Positions 8,398 to 16,519 of a stretch of DNA of 64,000 nucleotides are shown piece after piece. Source of the DNA: Paracoccus homiensis (GTDB lineage Bacteria; Pseudomonadota; Alphaproteobacteria; Rhodobacterales; Rhodobacteraceae); contig NZ_FOHO01000008.1 of NCBI RefSeq assembly GCF_900111675.1, forward strand, positions 62,001 through 126,000, given 5' to 3'. Numbering within the stretch: position 1 is the stretch's first letter; the number at the start of each line of letters is the position of its first letter. The position numbers were made by a program, and so were the translations under genes. Under the pieces are notes generated by a model. The model was not told the DNA's origin. It worked only from the letters and a program-made list of their open reading frames with translations, and made no database searches.

Positions 8398-9067
8398 GGT
8401 GGAACAGGTGGGTAAAACCCGCCGCAGCCAGAAGGGGGCCGATCATGTTGACCAGTGGAACGGTCAGCAGCACCGCAATTGCGGCCCCGGCCAGCGTGAT
8501 CGGCAGGATATGCCTGCGGCGCAGGTCGGTCGCGCGCGTATCGTCCAGATGCCGTCGCGCGGCCATCTGAAAGAATTCACGGCCCAACAGCCAGCCATTC
8601 GCGCCGTAGAACAGCAGCGGCGCGAATGGACCCAGAAAAGGCGTCAGGATCAGCGACAGGATCGTGACGCCCAGCACCGCGGCGACGACCGCCAGCGATT
8701 CCAGCAGCCCGTCCAGAAAATCCGGGGCGCGGCCCTTGGCGCGGGGATAGTGCATGTCCTCGACGGCATCGGCCACGCGGTCGGTGAACAACCCCGCGAA
8801 GCCGGCCGCGACCGGGGCCATCAGGAAAAAGCCCATCACCGGCAACAGCGCAAGCGAGGCCCATGACAGTGGCGCGGCGGTTTCGATCGCACCGATCCAT
8901 GGCAGGGTAAAGCTGCCGGCTGCGAAGATGCGGATCAGCCAGAAAACCCCCGCCTGCAAAGCCACCAGCAGCAGGACGGTCAACCCGATACCCATCAGCG
9001 CCAGCGAAAAGATCCGGGGGCGCAGCAGGTCGGACCATGCCAGCGCCAGTGCGCGAAAGACGGTCAT
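8351..9067 (-). CDS. EI24 (CysZ-like) domain integral membrane protein
   Basis: A 238-residue protein with about four to five hydrophobic helices. Seen: FRALALAWSDLLRPRIFSLAL at the N-terminus, GFFLMAPVAAGFAGLFTDRVADAVEDMHYP in the middle, and LFYGANGWLLGREFF followed by ARRH, the usual EI24 signature near residue 170. The EI24 family includes the sulfate permease CysZ; Rhodobacteraceae members are generally of unknown substrate, so I assign no transport role. The ATG (9065-9067) overlaps the stop of the upstream nitroreductase by four bases, so the two are co-transcribed. Its 3' end runs 47 bases into the convergent DUF1467 gene. Confidence 0.82.
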   Translation of the reverse strand: MTVFRALALAWSDLLRPRIFSLALMGIGLTVLLLVALQAGVFWLIRIFAAGSFTLPWIGAIETAAPLSWASLALLPVMGFFLMAPVAAGFAGLFTDRVADAVEDMHYPRAKGRAPDFLDGLLESLAVVAAVLGVTILSLILTPFLGPFAPLLFYGANGWLLGREFFQMAARRHLDDTRATDLRRRHILPITLAGAAIAVLLTVPLVNMIGPLLAAAGFTHLFHLIRGRTGQSFPTGRG

Positions 9068-9636
9068 TCCAGCCAGCTTGTCTTGGCCTGAATATCGGGG
9101 CGGGGGCGTTCGGGCGGTGTCTCGCCCCGCGTGCCGATATGGATCAGGCCCGCGACCCGTTCGGACGGCGCAAGGCCCAGATGCGCCTCGGCAAAGCCCT
9201 GGTTCAGCGCCGCAAACCCGGTCAGCCAGGCCGCGCCCCATCCCGATGCCAGCGCCGCGTTCACCAGACCAAGGCAGACCGCGCCCGCCGACAGGACCTG
9301 TTCCCATTCCGGGATCTTTTCGCTGGCCACCGGCGAAAAGATCACGGCCACGATCACCGGCGAACCAAAGGATGCAGCGGCCTTTTCCGCCGCCGCGGCA
9401 TCCTGACCCGTGGCCAGAACCTCTTGGCGCAGGATCGGTTGCAGGGCGTCCAGCCGGTCGCGACCCAAGACCACAAAGCGCCACGGTTCCAGCTTTCCGT
9501 GATCGGGCGCGCGGGCGGCCATGGTCAGCAACCGGATCAGTTCGTCGCGGTCCGGTCCGGGCGATTTCAGCAGCTTTGGCGGGTGCGAGCGGCGGGCGCC
9601 CAGAAACGCGACCGCCTGATCGTTGCGATGGTCCAT
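9064..9636 (-). CDS. Nitroreductase family protein (YdjA-like)
   Basis: A 190-residue flavin-dependent oxidoreductase of the short, YdjA-like branch. The FMN-binding RRS motif is ARRSHPPKLL near residue 15, with AARAPDHGKLEPWRFVVL (the YdjA-type AP-DHG-L-PWRF block) around 40-57. GWGAAWLTGF is in the middle and GLIHIGT near the C-terminus. Such enzymes bind FMN and reduce nitro or quinone compounds with NAD(P)H, or act in uncharacterised redox steps; the substrate is unknown. The start at 9636 has GGAG eight bases upstream, while the longer in-frame start at 9801 would overlap the divergent DUF167 gene. It overlaps the EI24 gene by four bases. Confidence 0.87.
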   Translation of the reverse strand: MDHRNDQAVAFLGARRSHPPKLLKSPGPDRDELIRLLTMAARAPDHGKLEPWRFVVLGRDRLDALQPILRQEVLATGQDAAAAEKAAASFGSPVIVAVIFSPVASEKIPEWEQVLSAGAVCLGLVNAALASGWGAAWLTGFAALNQGFAEAHLGLAPSERVAGLIHIGTRGETPPERPRPDIQAKTSWLE

Positions 9637-9727
9637 CAAGATCTCCGTTCTTTCAGGTGGCATATGGGGGCAGGGCGGGAATTTCCATAGGATTGCCCCG
9701 CAGCGTCCGCCCTGCCATGTGTGGCCG

Positions 9728-9976
9728 ATGTGCGATCTGTCCCATCTTGCAATCCCCGGTGCCGAATTTGCGGTCAGGGTCACGCCGAAGGCCCGCCGCA
9801 ACGCGGTCGATGCGGCGGGGCAGGTTCTGCGGGTTCACGTCACCGCGCCACCTGACAAGGGCAAGGCCAATGATGCGGTGATCCGCCTGCTGGCGGATGC
9901 GCTGGGTGTCGCCAAATCGCGCCTGACCCTGATCCGTGGCGCGACCGCGCGGGACAAGACCTTTCGGCTGGACTAG
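9728..9976 (+). CDS. DUF167 (YggU) family protein
   Basis: An 82-residue protein with the DUF167/YggU core: FAVRVTPKARRNAV, VLRVHVTAPPDKGKANDAVIRLLA, LGVAKSRLTLIRGATARDKTF. The PPxxGKAN motif is the family signature. The family is widespread, adopts a small alpha/beta fold and has no agreed function. The ATG at 9728 gives the normal length. It is divergent from the nitroreductase across about 90 bp. Its stop overlaps the stop of the convergent small gene at 9973 by four bases. Confidence 0.85.
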   Translation: MCDLSHLAIPGAEFAVRVTPKARRNAVDAAGQVLRVHVTAPPDKGKANDAVIRLLADALGVAKSRLTLIRGATARDKTFRLD

Positions 9977-10221
9977 CCGTCCTTCCGCTCGATCCGGTAA
10001 TTCCCCTCGGGCAGGTTCAGGGCAAGGCGCAGTTCGGACAGCTGTTCCAGCGTGAAGGTGACGCGGACCACCTCGTCGCCATCGGGGCTCATCTGTTCGA
10101 TGACGACTCGATCGTCGAAAGACAGGATCACCACATCCTCGTTCAGGGGCCGGGTCTTGGCGGGGGCTTCGTCGATCAGCGTGATGACGGTGGCGTCGAA
10201 ATCGTGCTCGATGGTGAACAT
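9973..10221 (-). CDS. Conserved small acidic protein, unknown function
   Basis: An 82-residue protein with beta-strand-rich, acidic sequence (MFTIEHDFDATVITLIDE at the start, VVRVTFTLEQLSELRLALNLPEG near the end) and no signal or membrane segment. The ATG at 10219-10221 has a strong AGGAG seven bases before it, which decides the start against the in-frame 10272. Charged pattern, ribosome site and lack of overlap support a real gene. I do not recognise the family. Confidence 0.65.
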   Translation of the reverse strand: MFTIEHDFDATVITLIDEAPAKTRPLNEDVVILSFDDRVVIEQMSPDGDEVVRVTFTLEQLSELRLALNLPEGNYRIERKDG

Positions 10222-10351
10222 TGTTTTCTCCTGCTTGTTCCTGACAATTGCGTGGAAGGGCAGGGTGGGCAAGGGTCAGGGTTTGCAGCGGCAAATGACG
10301 CGCGATAAGGTGATGGCAAACGGGATCACCCCGAAGCGGGGACAGGGCAGG

Positions 10352-11122
10352 ATGCAAGCGATCATGGCAGGGAAATCGGCACCCCGGCGGTTGGCGGCGA
10401 TGGCGGTGATTGTGGCGGGGCTGCTGGCGGGCTGTGCGCCGGTTCAGACATCTGCGCCGCAGGGGCAACCCACCCAATCCAGCCGCGCCCCCAGTATGGA
10501 CATCGTCACGCCCGACGATTCCGCCCGCGTTTTCGTCGCCGTCATGCGCCGGATGGAGCCCGCGGTCGAACGCGAATGCCTGCAGCGCCGCACCCAGCCG
10601 ATCAATTGCGATTTCCAATTCGTCGTCGATGACCGCCCCGGACTGGAACCGAACGCCTTTCAGACGGTCGATGACAATGGCCGCCCGATTATCGGCTTTA
10701 CCCTGTCGCTGATCGCGGCGACCCGCAATTCCGACGAGATCGCCTTTGTCGTCGGCCACGAAGCCGCGCATCACATCCTGAACCATCTTGACCGCAAGGC
10801 CGGCGCGGCTGCGGCGGGGGCGGTGATTCTGGGCAGCATCGCGTCGATCTATGGCGGCGACGCGGCCGCGATCGAACAGGCCCAGCAGATCGGCGCGTCG
10901 GTCGGGTCGCGGTATTATTCGAAGGACTGGGAACTTCAGGCCGATTACCTTGGGGCCATCGTGTCCCTGAATGCGGGTTTCGATCCGATGCGCGGGGCCA
11001 GGTTCTTTGAACGGCTGCCCGATCCCGGCAATCACGTCCTGGGAACGCATCCCTCGCGCGCCTCGCGTCTGGCGCAGGTGCAACGCGCCATCGAAGACGT
11101 GCGCAGCGGCAGGACACGGTAG
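10352..11122 (+). CDS. M48 family metallopeptidase, predicted lipoprotein
   Basis: A 256-residue zinc peptidase with a lipoprotein signal (AAMAVIVAGLLAGC, Cys about residue 28). The catalytic motif is VVGHEAAHHILNH, with HExxH giving two zinc ligands and the catalytic Glu; the third ligand is the Glu in WELQADYLG. GTHPSRASRLAQV near the C-terminus is the usual M48 tail. Unlike membrane-embedded HtpX it has only the lipid anchor, so it resembles BepA/LoiP-type periplasmic proteases that act on outer-membrane or misfolded proteins. Starts at 10352 or 10364 are both possible; 10352 follows GGGGACAGGGCAGG. The downstream DUF2254 gene begins three bases after the stop. Confidence 0.87.
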   Translation: MQAIMAGKSAPRRLAAMAVIVAGLLAGCAPVQTSAPQGQPTQSSRAPSMDIVTPDDSARVFVAVMRRMEPAVERECLQRRTQPINCDFQFVVDDRPGLEPNAFQTVDDNGRPIIGFTLSLIAATRNSDEIAFVVGHEAAHHILNHLDRKAGAAAAGAVILGSIASIYGGDAAAIEQAQQIGASVGSRYYSKDWELQADYLGAIVSLNAGFDPMRGARFFERLPDPGNHVLGTHPSRASRLAQVQRAIEDVRSGRTR

Positions 11123-11124
11123 GG

Positions 11125-12420
11125 GTGGCGGGCGCCAATCCCCTGCCCGGGCAGCTACGCTGGCGTCTGACGCAACTGTTTCGCAAGGTCTGGGTGCGGG
11201 TGACGGCCTTCGCCGTACTGGGCGTGCTGACCGCGCTGGCCGGGTTTGCGCTGAAAGGCTTCATTCCCAGTGATCTACCCGCCAAGATCGGCGCCGACGC
11301 GATCGAGGCGATCCTGCAGATCCTTGCCTCGTCCATGCTGGCGGTGACGACCTTTTCCCTGTCGATCCTGACGGCGGCCTATGCGGCGGCGGGCACCACC
11401 GCGACGCCGCGCGCGGTGCATCTGCTGGTTTCGGATTCGGCCAGCCAGACGGTATTGGCAACCTTTATCGGCGCGTTTCTGTTCAGCCTTGTCAGCATCA
11501 TCATCCTGAAAACCGGCATCTATGGCGAATCCGGGCGGCTGGTGCTGTTTGCGGTGACGGTACTTGTGGTGCTGATCATCGTCGTGTCGCTGTTGCGCTG
11601 GATCGAGCTTCTGTCGCAACTGGGCCGCGTGGGCGACACGCTGAAACGGATCGAAGCCGCGGCCGACAGGGCGCTGGCGTTGCATCTGAAATCGCCCTGG
11701 CTGGGCGGCAATCCGATGATCGGTGCGCCCCCGGTCGATGCCCAGCCGGTCCTGTCGGACGCCAACGGGTTCCTTCAGCATTGCGACACCGCGAAACTGT
11801 CCGACATGGCGTCCGAAGCGGGGATCGAGGTCTATCTGGCGGTCCGTCCCGGCGATTTCCTGCATCTGGCCGCGCCCGCCTTTCATATCCGCCCGCAGCC
11901 CGCCGATGAAGAGGCGGCCGAAGCGTTGCGCAAACGCCTGCTCGGCACACTGACCATCGCCGCGAATCGCAGCTTCGATCAGGATCCGCGCTTCGGTCTG
12001 TCGGTGCTGTCCGAATCAGCGCAGCGCGCCTTGTCACCCGGCATCAACGACCCCGGCACCGCGAAACAGGCGGTCACGCATATTCTTCAGGTCCTGTCGC
12101 AATGGCGTACCCCGATCCAGCCACAGGTACAGTATCCGCGCCTGTTCGTGCCAACGCTTGGCGCGCATGAACTGCTGGTCGAATCGTTGCTGCCCATCGG
12201 TCGTGACGGGGCCGCGGACTATTGGGTCCATGTTGGTCTGCAACAGGCTTTGCTGGCTCTGGCGCAGATTTCGCCACAGGTTTTTTCCAAGGCTGCGGCA
12301 GATCTGTCCCGCGACCTGCTGAAATTGAGTGACGGAAATTTACTTCTGCCGGAACAAAGGACAAGCCTGAAAGACCTCTCAGCTTGGGCCCTCGATGTGG
12401 CCCAGTTCACGGCCGAGTGA
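11125..12420 (+). CDS. DUF2254 family membrane protein
   Basis: A 431-residue protein with four predicted N-terminal membrane helices (about residues 25-45, 60-85, 110-130, 140-158) and a large soluble C-terminal domain. The block ILQILASSMLAVTTFSLSI and the later DPRFGLSVLSESAQRALSPGINDPGTA are characteristic of DUF2254, which is called a predicted membrane protein of unknown function. It starts with GTG two bases after the M48 stop, so the two form a coupled unit. The spacing suggests joint envelope work but nothing more specific can be said. Confidence 0.82.
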   Translation: MAGANPLPGQLRWRLTQLFRKVWVRVTAFAVLGVLTALAGFALKGFIPSDLPAKIGADAIEAILQILASSMLAVTTFSLSILTAAYAAAGTTATPRAVHLLVSDSASQTVLATFIGAFLFSLVSIIILKTGIYGESGRLVLFAVTVLVVLIIVVSLLRWIELLSQLGRVGDTLKRIEAAADRALALHLKSPWLGGNPMIGAPPVDAQPVLSDANGFLQHCDTAKLSDMASEAGIEVYLAVRPGDFLHLAAPAFHIRPQPADEEAAEALRKRLLGTLTIAANRSFDQDPRFGLSVLSESAQRALSPGINDPGTAKQAVTHILQVLSQWRTPIQPQVQYPRLFVPTLGAHELLVESLLPIGRDGAADYWVHVGLQQALLALAQISPQVFSKAAADLSRDLLKLSDGNLLLPEQRTSLKDLSAWALDVAQFTAE

Positions 12421-12578
12421 TGATAATGAAACACATGCCAGCTAAATATAGGCAGAAATACGCAAAAAAGTGCTGGCAAGTCGGCGGTTTTCTGCTTTAG
12501 TCACATTAACACATACATAACCTTTGAAATTTACGAACATCTCGTGCCCCGTCGGGGTCGGGCCAAAGAGGGCTGCCC

Positions 12579-12929
12579 ATGATCGGCGTCGTAGTTTGGA
12601 GCTGCAAGGATCGGAAGAAAGCGGTGATCTGGTGCGAAGACCAGGCTTCACTTGCTTACCTGCAAGGCCCCGAAAACCTGAATCACGGCCCGGCCTGGCC
12701 GCAACCCGGCGACCTGGTCGAACTCGAAAGCGAGACGATCGGCGAATTGCGTCATGCCCGGAATGTGCAGGTGTTGTCCGAACAAGGCTGTTCCAGCCTG
12801 CCCGAGATGCTGCGCAATAGCGCCGAACCGATGGAACCGCATCTCAGGGTTGTCAGTTCGACGCCACGCCCGGTGACGAAAGGGCGCGGCGCGAACAGCT
12901 ATCCGGCGGCACGTCTCGCCACCCGCTGA
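12579..12929 (+). CDS. Conserved hypothetical protein, unknown function
   Basis: A 116-residue soluble protein. The N-terminal half is ordered-looking (MIGVVVWSCKDRKKAVIWCEDQASLAYL at residues 1-28, then GDLVELESET) while the last 40 residues are polar and probably disordered. There are three Cys residues (9, 19, 70) not in a metal-binding pattern. An AGAGGG ribosome site lies ten bases upstream. The 158-bp leader before it is AT-rich for this genome, as a strong or regulated promoter would be. I do not recognise the family; the WCEDQ.DLAY-like core suggests a small beta domain. Confidence 0.6.
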   Translation: MIGVVVWSCKDRKKAVIWCEDQASLAYLQGPENLNHGPAWPQPGDLVELESETIGELRHARNVQVLSEQGCSSLPEMLRNSAEPMEPHLRVVSSTPRPVTKGRGANSYPAARLATR

Positions 12930-12936
12930 TCCGGGG

Positions 12937-13497
12937 TCAGTTCCCCCGGGCCAGCGCCGCGACGCCCGTGCGGGCCAGTTCCGACAGCCCAAGAGGGCGC
13001 ATCAGTTCAGCAAAGGCATCCAGCTTGGATGGCGTGCCGACCAGTTCGAAAACAAAGCTTTCCAAGGTCGAATCGACGACATTGGCGCGAAAGATCTCGG
13101 CGATTCGCAGCGCTTCGACACGCTTTTCGCCCTGACCCGCCACCTTGAACAAACCCAGTTCCCGCTCGACCGACGGACCCTCGACGGTCAGATCGTGCAC
13201 ATCATGGACGGGCACGATCCGACCCAACTGCGCCTTGATCTGCTCGATCACGGCGGGGGTGCCACGGGTGACGACCGTGATCCGCGACCGATGACCGGTA
13301 TGGTCCACCTCGGCCACCGTCAGGCTGTCGATATTGTAGCCACGGCCCGAAAACAGCCCGATCACTCGCGCCAGAACACCCGGCTCGTTCTCGACCAGCA
13401 CCGCCAGGGTGTGGCTTTCCTCGATCTCGGCATTCGGATCGCGCAGGTCATAGGCCGAATGGCTCGACATGCCCTTTTGAATATTCAACGCATTCAT
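12937..13497 (-). CDS. ilvH: Acetolactate synthase small (regulatory) subunit
   Basis: A 186-residue regulatory subunit that binds valine and activates the large subunit IlvB in branched-chain amino acid synthesis. The N-terminal ACT domain is plain: HTLAVLVENEPGVLARVIGLFSGRGYNIDSL (residues 29-59) with the conserved N-E-P-G valine site, followed by the second ACT-like domain starting ERELGLFKVA. Length is normal for the long alphaproteobacterial form. It lies 67 bp downstream of ilvB on the same strand, with a small hairpin in the gap. The ATG at 13495-13497 has AGGGGCAGAG upstream. Confidence 0.95.
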   Translation of the reverse strand: MNALNIQKGMSSHSAYDLRDPNAEIEESHTLAVLVENEPGVLARVIGLFSGRGYNIDSLTVAEVDHTGHRSRITVVTRGTPAVIEQIKAQLGRIVPVHDVHDLTVEGPSVERELGLFKVAGQGEKRVEALRIAEIFRANVVDSTLESFVFELVGTPSKLDAFAELMRPLGLSELARTGVAALARGN

Positions 13498-13536
13498 GCT
13501 CTGCCCCTATCTTCTGTGCAGAAATATCCCGGGGGT

Positions 13537-13555
13537 ACGGGGGCAGCGCCCCCGT
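13537..13555 (-). repeat. GC-rich perfect inverted repeat between ilvB and ilvH
   Basis: The sequence is ACGGGGGC-AGC-GCCCCCGT, an 8-bp perfect stem with a 3-base loop, in the 67-bp gap of the ilvB-ilvH operon. There is no T-run on the minus strand, so it is a poor terminator. It may stabilise or attenuate the transcript between the two subunits. Confidence 0.5.
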
Positions 13556-13564
13556 GCCGACATC

Positions 13565-15319
13565 TCAGACCAGAACCGCACCCTGCGATTCGATCACGCC
13601 TTGGGTTTCGGCCTCGCCAAGCAGCATTTCATTATGCGGCTTGCCCGAGGGGATCATCGGGAAGCAGTTCTCATGCTTCTCGACCAGCACATCCAGAATG
13701 AACGGGCCGTCATATTCGATCATCTGCCGGATCGCGTCGTCCAGATCCTTGGGGTCCTGAACCTGCGCCCCCTTGCAGCCAAAGGCCTCGGCCAGCTTCA
13801 CGAAATCGGGCAGGCTGTCGGACCAGCTTTGGCTATAGCGTTCGCCATGCAGCAGCTGCTGCCACTGGCGCACCATGCCCAGCCGTTCATTGTTCAGGAT
13901 GAACTGCTTGACCGGAAGGCGGAACTGGACCGCCGTGCCCATTTCCTGCATGTTCATCAGCCAGCTGGCATCGCCGGCAACATTGACGACCAAGGCGTCG
14001 GGATGGGCCATCTGAACACCGATGCTGGCCGGCAGACCATAGCCCATCGTGCCCAGTCCGCCTGATGTCATCCAGCGATTCGGCTGGTCAAAGCCCAGAT
14101 ATTGCGCAGCCCACATCTGATGCTGGCCGACTTCGGTCGTGACATAGCGGTCATGATCCTTGGTCAGCTCCTGCAGGCGCTGCATCGCATATTGCGGCTT
14201 GATGATCGAATCGCTGTTCTGGAAGAACAGGCAGTTCTTGGCCTTCCAGCCTTCGATTTTTTCCCACCACTTGCCAAGCGCGGGACCGTTCACCTTGCGT
14301 CCGCGGGATTTCCAGACCTTCAGCATGTCTTCCAGAACATGGCCGACATCGCCCATGATCGGCAGGTCGACGCGGATCACCTTGTTGATGCTGGACGGGT
14401 CGATATCGACATGCGCCTTGACCGAGTTCGGGCTGAAATCGGCCACGCGACCGGTGATCCGGTCGTCGAACCGTGCGCCCAGATTGATCATCAGGTCGCA
14501 GTCGTGCATCGCCAGATTGGCCTCGTAAAGACCGTGCATCCCCAACATGCCCAGCCAGTTCCTGCCCGAAGCAGGATAGGCGCCCAGTCCCATCAAGGTC
14601 GAGGTGACGGGGAACCCGGTCGCATCGACCAGTTCACGCAGCAATTGACTGGCTGCGGGCCCCGAATTGATGACGCCGCCGCCGGTATAGAAAATCGGGC
14701 GTTCGGCCTGTTCGATCAGCTCGACCAGTCGGGTGATCGCGTCAAGATCACCCTTGCGCGCGGGCTGATATTGCGCCGGCGCGACCTGTTTGGGGCCCAG
14801 ATATTCGGCGGTGGCGAATTGCACATCCTTCGGAATGTCGATCAGCACCGGGCCCGGACGGCCCGAGGTGGCGACGTGAAATCCCTTGTGGATCGTCTCG
14901 GCCAGCTTGTTGGGATCCTTGACCAGCCAGTTATGCTTGGTGCAGGGGCGGGTGATGCCGACGGTGTCGGCCTCCTGGAAGCCATCGGTGCCGATCAGGA
15001 AGGTCGGAACCTGTCCCGACAGAACCACCAGCGGGATCGAATCCAGCAAGGCATCGGTCAGGCCGGTCACGGCATTGGTCGCCCCCGGACCCGAGGTGAC
15101 CAGAACCACCCCCGGCTTGCCGGTCGCGCGGGCATAGCCCTCGGCCATGTGAACGGCACCCTGCTCGTGACGGACCAGAACATGGGTGATGTCGTTCTGT
15201 TGAAAAATCTCGTCATAGATGGGTAGTACCGCCCCGCCCGGATAGCCGAATACAGTGTCGACGCCGTGATCGCGCAGCGCTTCGACAACCATTCTTGCAC
15301 CCGTCATCATTCGGGACAT
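13565..15319 (-). CDS. ilvB: Acetolactate synthase large (catalytic) subunit
   Basis: A 584-residue ThDP- and FAD-dependent enzyme that condenses pyruvate to acetolactate (or with 2-ketobutyrate) in valine, leucine and isoleucine synthesis. The N-terminal ThDP domain has [16 protein letters not shown] with [16 protein letters not shown] containing the catalytic Glu. The central FAD domain contains LGMLGMHG, and the C-terminal ThDP-binding [18 protein letters not shown] is the G-D-x26-N motif. I place the start at 15319 ([10 protein letters not shown]), where GGAG lies nine bases upstream and the N-terminus matches homologues; a start at 15340 would add seven residues. The regulatory subunit ilvH follows. 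Confidence 0.95.
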   Translation of the reverse strand: MSRMMTGARMVVEALRDHGVDTVFGYPGGAVLPIYDEIFQQNDITHVLVRHEQGAVHMAEGYARATGKPGVVLVTSGPGATNAVTGLTDALLDSIPLVVLSGQVPTFLIGTDGFQEADTVGITRPCTKHNWLVKDPNKLAETIHKGFHVATSGRPGPVLIDIPKDVQFATAEYLGPKQVAPAQYQPARKGDLDAITRLVELIEQAERPIFYTGGGVINSGPAASQLLRELVDATGFPVTSTLMGLGAYPASGRNWLGMLGMHGLYEANLAMHDCDLMINLGARFDDRITGRVADFSPNSVKAHVDIDPSSINKVIRVDLPIMGDVGHVLEDMLKVWKSRGRKVNGPALGKWWEKIEGWKAKNCLFFQNSDSIIKPQYAMQRLQELTKDHDRYVTTEVGQHQMWAAQYLGFDQPNRWMTSGGLGTMGYGLPASIGVQMAHPDALVVNVAGDASWLMNMQEMGTAVQFRLPVKQFILNNERLGMVRQWQQLLHGERYSQSWSDSLPDFVKLAEAFGCKGAQVQDPKDLDDAIRQMIEYDGPFILDVLVEKHENCFPMIPSGKPHNEMLLGEAETQGVIESQGAVLV

Positions 15320-15477
15320 CTTCTTCACTCCATCAGACATAAACCGCGCGAAGGCCGCATTTCTGCGCCGCCGCGTCGGGGCAAACTATGGGCGCTTGTC
15401 AGAAGGGTCAATGGTATCCGGCGGTAAAAATGACGCTGATCCTGCCGAATTTGTAATTTTCTTTCGCGACTTCCGGT

Positions 15478-16317
15478 TCAGCGATCGAATTGTGGCAGGG
15501 CGATGCGGGCAACCTGCTCGACGATCGGGTCCACGGACAGGGGATGCGCCTCGTCTACATGATCGGCAGGGTCGCCGATATCCTGCCACACACCGCCCTT
15601 GTAGATTTCAAGCGCAGAGAACCGGGCCTTGTATTCCATCTTGCGGCTGCCCGGCACCCAATAGCCCAGATAGATATAGGGCAGCCCCGCGGCGCGCGCG
15701 ATCTCGATATGATCAAGGATGACATAGGTGCCAAGGCTGGCGGCATGCAGCGTCGGATCATAGAAGCTGTAGACAAGGCTCAGCCCGTCATCCAGTACAT
15801 CGGTCAGGCAGACGGCAGCCAGATGATCGTCGCCCTTGACCAGCTTGGCGGGATCGCGACCGTCGCAGCGATATTCGATCACCCGCGTCTTGATCGGCGT
15901 TTCCTCGACCATGGCGGCGAATTCGAAGATGTCCATATCCGCCATGCCGCCATCGGCATGCCGCTGATCCAGATAGCTGCGGAACAGATCATATTGTTCT
16001 TCGGTCGCCCAGGCGCTGGTCGCCAGCCGGCGCAGCCCGGCGTTGCGTTTCTGCAAGCGTCGCTGCGTGCGCGAGGGTTGAAAATCCGCGACCCTGATCC
16101 GCGCCGACATGCAGGCCACGCAGCTTTCACAGCTGGGGCGGTACAGCACGTTCTGGGACCGACGAAAGCCCTGCCGCGACAGCGCGTTGTTCAGCTCGGC
16201 CGCGTTTTCGCCCTGCAGCGCCGTGAACAGCTTTCGCTCGGCCCGGCCATGCAGATAGGGGCATGGCTGCGGGGCCGTCACATAGAATTGCGGCGCGTGC
16301 GGGACTGTATGGCGCAT
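15478..16317 (-). CDS. bpt: Aspartate/glutamate leucyltransferase (Bpt, ATE family)
   Basis: A 279-residue aminoacyl-tRNA-protein transferase. It adds leucine from leucyl-tRNA to proteins with N-terminal Asp or Glu, making them N-degron substrates for ClpAP. Seen: [17 protein letters not shown] near residue 18, the [16 protein letters not shown] cysteine cluster (three Cys) typical of the ATE N-terminal domain, [24 protein letters not shown], and [20 protein letters not shown] with the C-terminal family motif. It is the Bpt branch found across alphaproteobacteria; some annotations call it arginyltransferase. Length is normal and it appears monocistronic. Confidence 0.9.
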   Translation of the reverse strand: MRHTVPHAPQFYVTAPQPCPYLHGRAERKLFTALQGENAAELNNALSRQGFRRSQNVLYRPSCESCVACMSARIRVADFQPSRTQRRLQKRNAGLRRLATSAWATEEQYDLFRSYLDQRHADGGMADMDIFEFAAMVEETPIKTRVIEYRCDGRDPAKLVKGDDHLAAVCLTDVLDDGLSLVYSFYDPTLHAASLGTYVILDHIEIARAAGLPYIYLGYWVPGSRKMEYKARFSALEIYKGGVWQDIGDPADHVDEAHPLSVDPIVEQVARIALPQFDR

Positions 16318-16484
16318 CAGCGGCGCCCCGGCAGGCAGGGGTTCGGGTCAGGGCTTCTCATACGGGCGTCTGGGCTTGAAAAATTCGCCATGCTGTGGGT
16401 TCGCAGCAAAGCCTAGCAACGAAATCATGACACGCCAAGCACCGAAAGCGGAACATGGTTTCCGCGCGCCCATGTTGCGGCAGA

Positions 16485-16519
16485 TTGACCGTCCTTTGGC
16501 TTTGGCTAGTGTGACGCGC
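16485..16519 (+). promoter_or_regulatory. Candidate promoter placing glnE transcription start at its ATG
   Basis: TTGACC at 16485-16490, a 17-base spacer, and a weak TAGTGT at 16508-16513 precede the glnE ATG at 16520. The predicted start site falls at or next to the ATG, and no Shine-Dalgarno sequence is visible in the preceding 20 bases. That fits a leaderless mRNA. The -10 matches only three of six consensus bases. Confidence 0.3.

Noticed and set aside
12485-12525. CtrA-like TTAG/TTAA pair before the 116-residue gene
   Set aside because: The spacing is five bases rather than seven.
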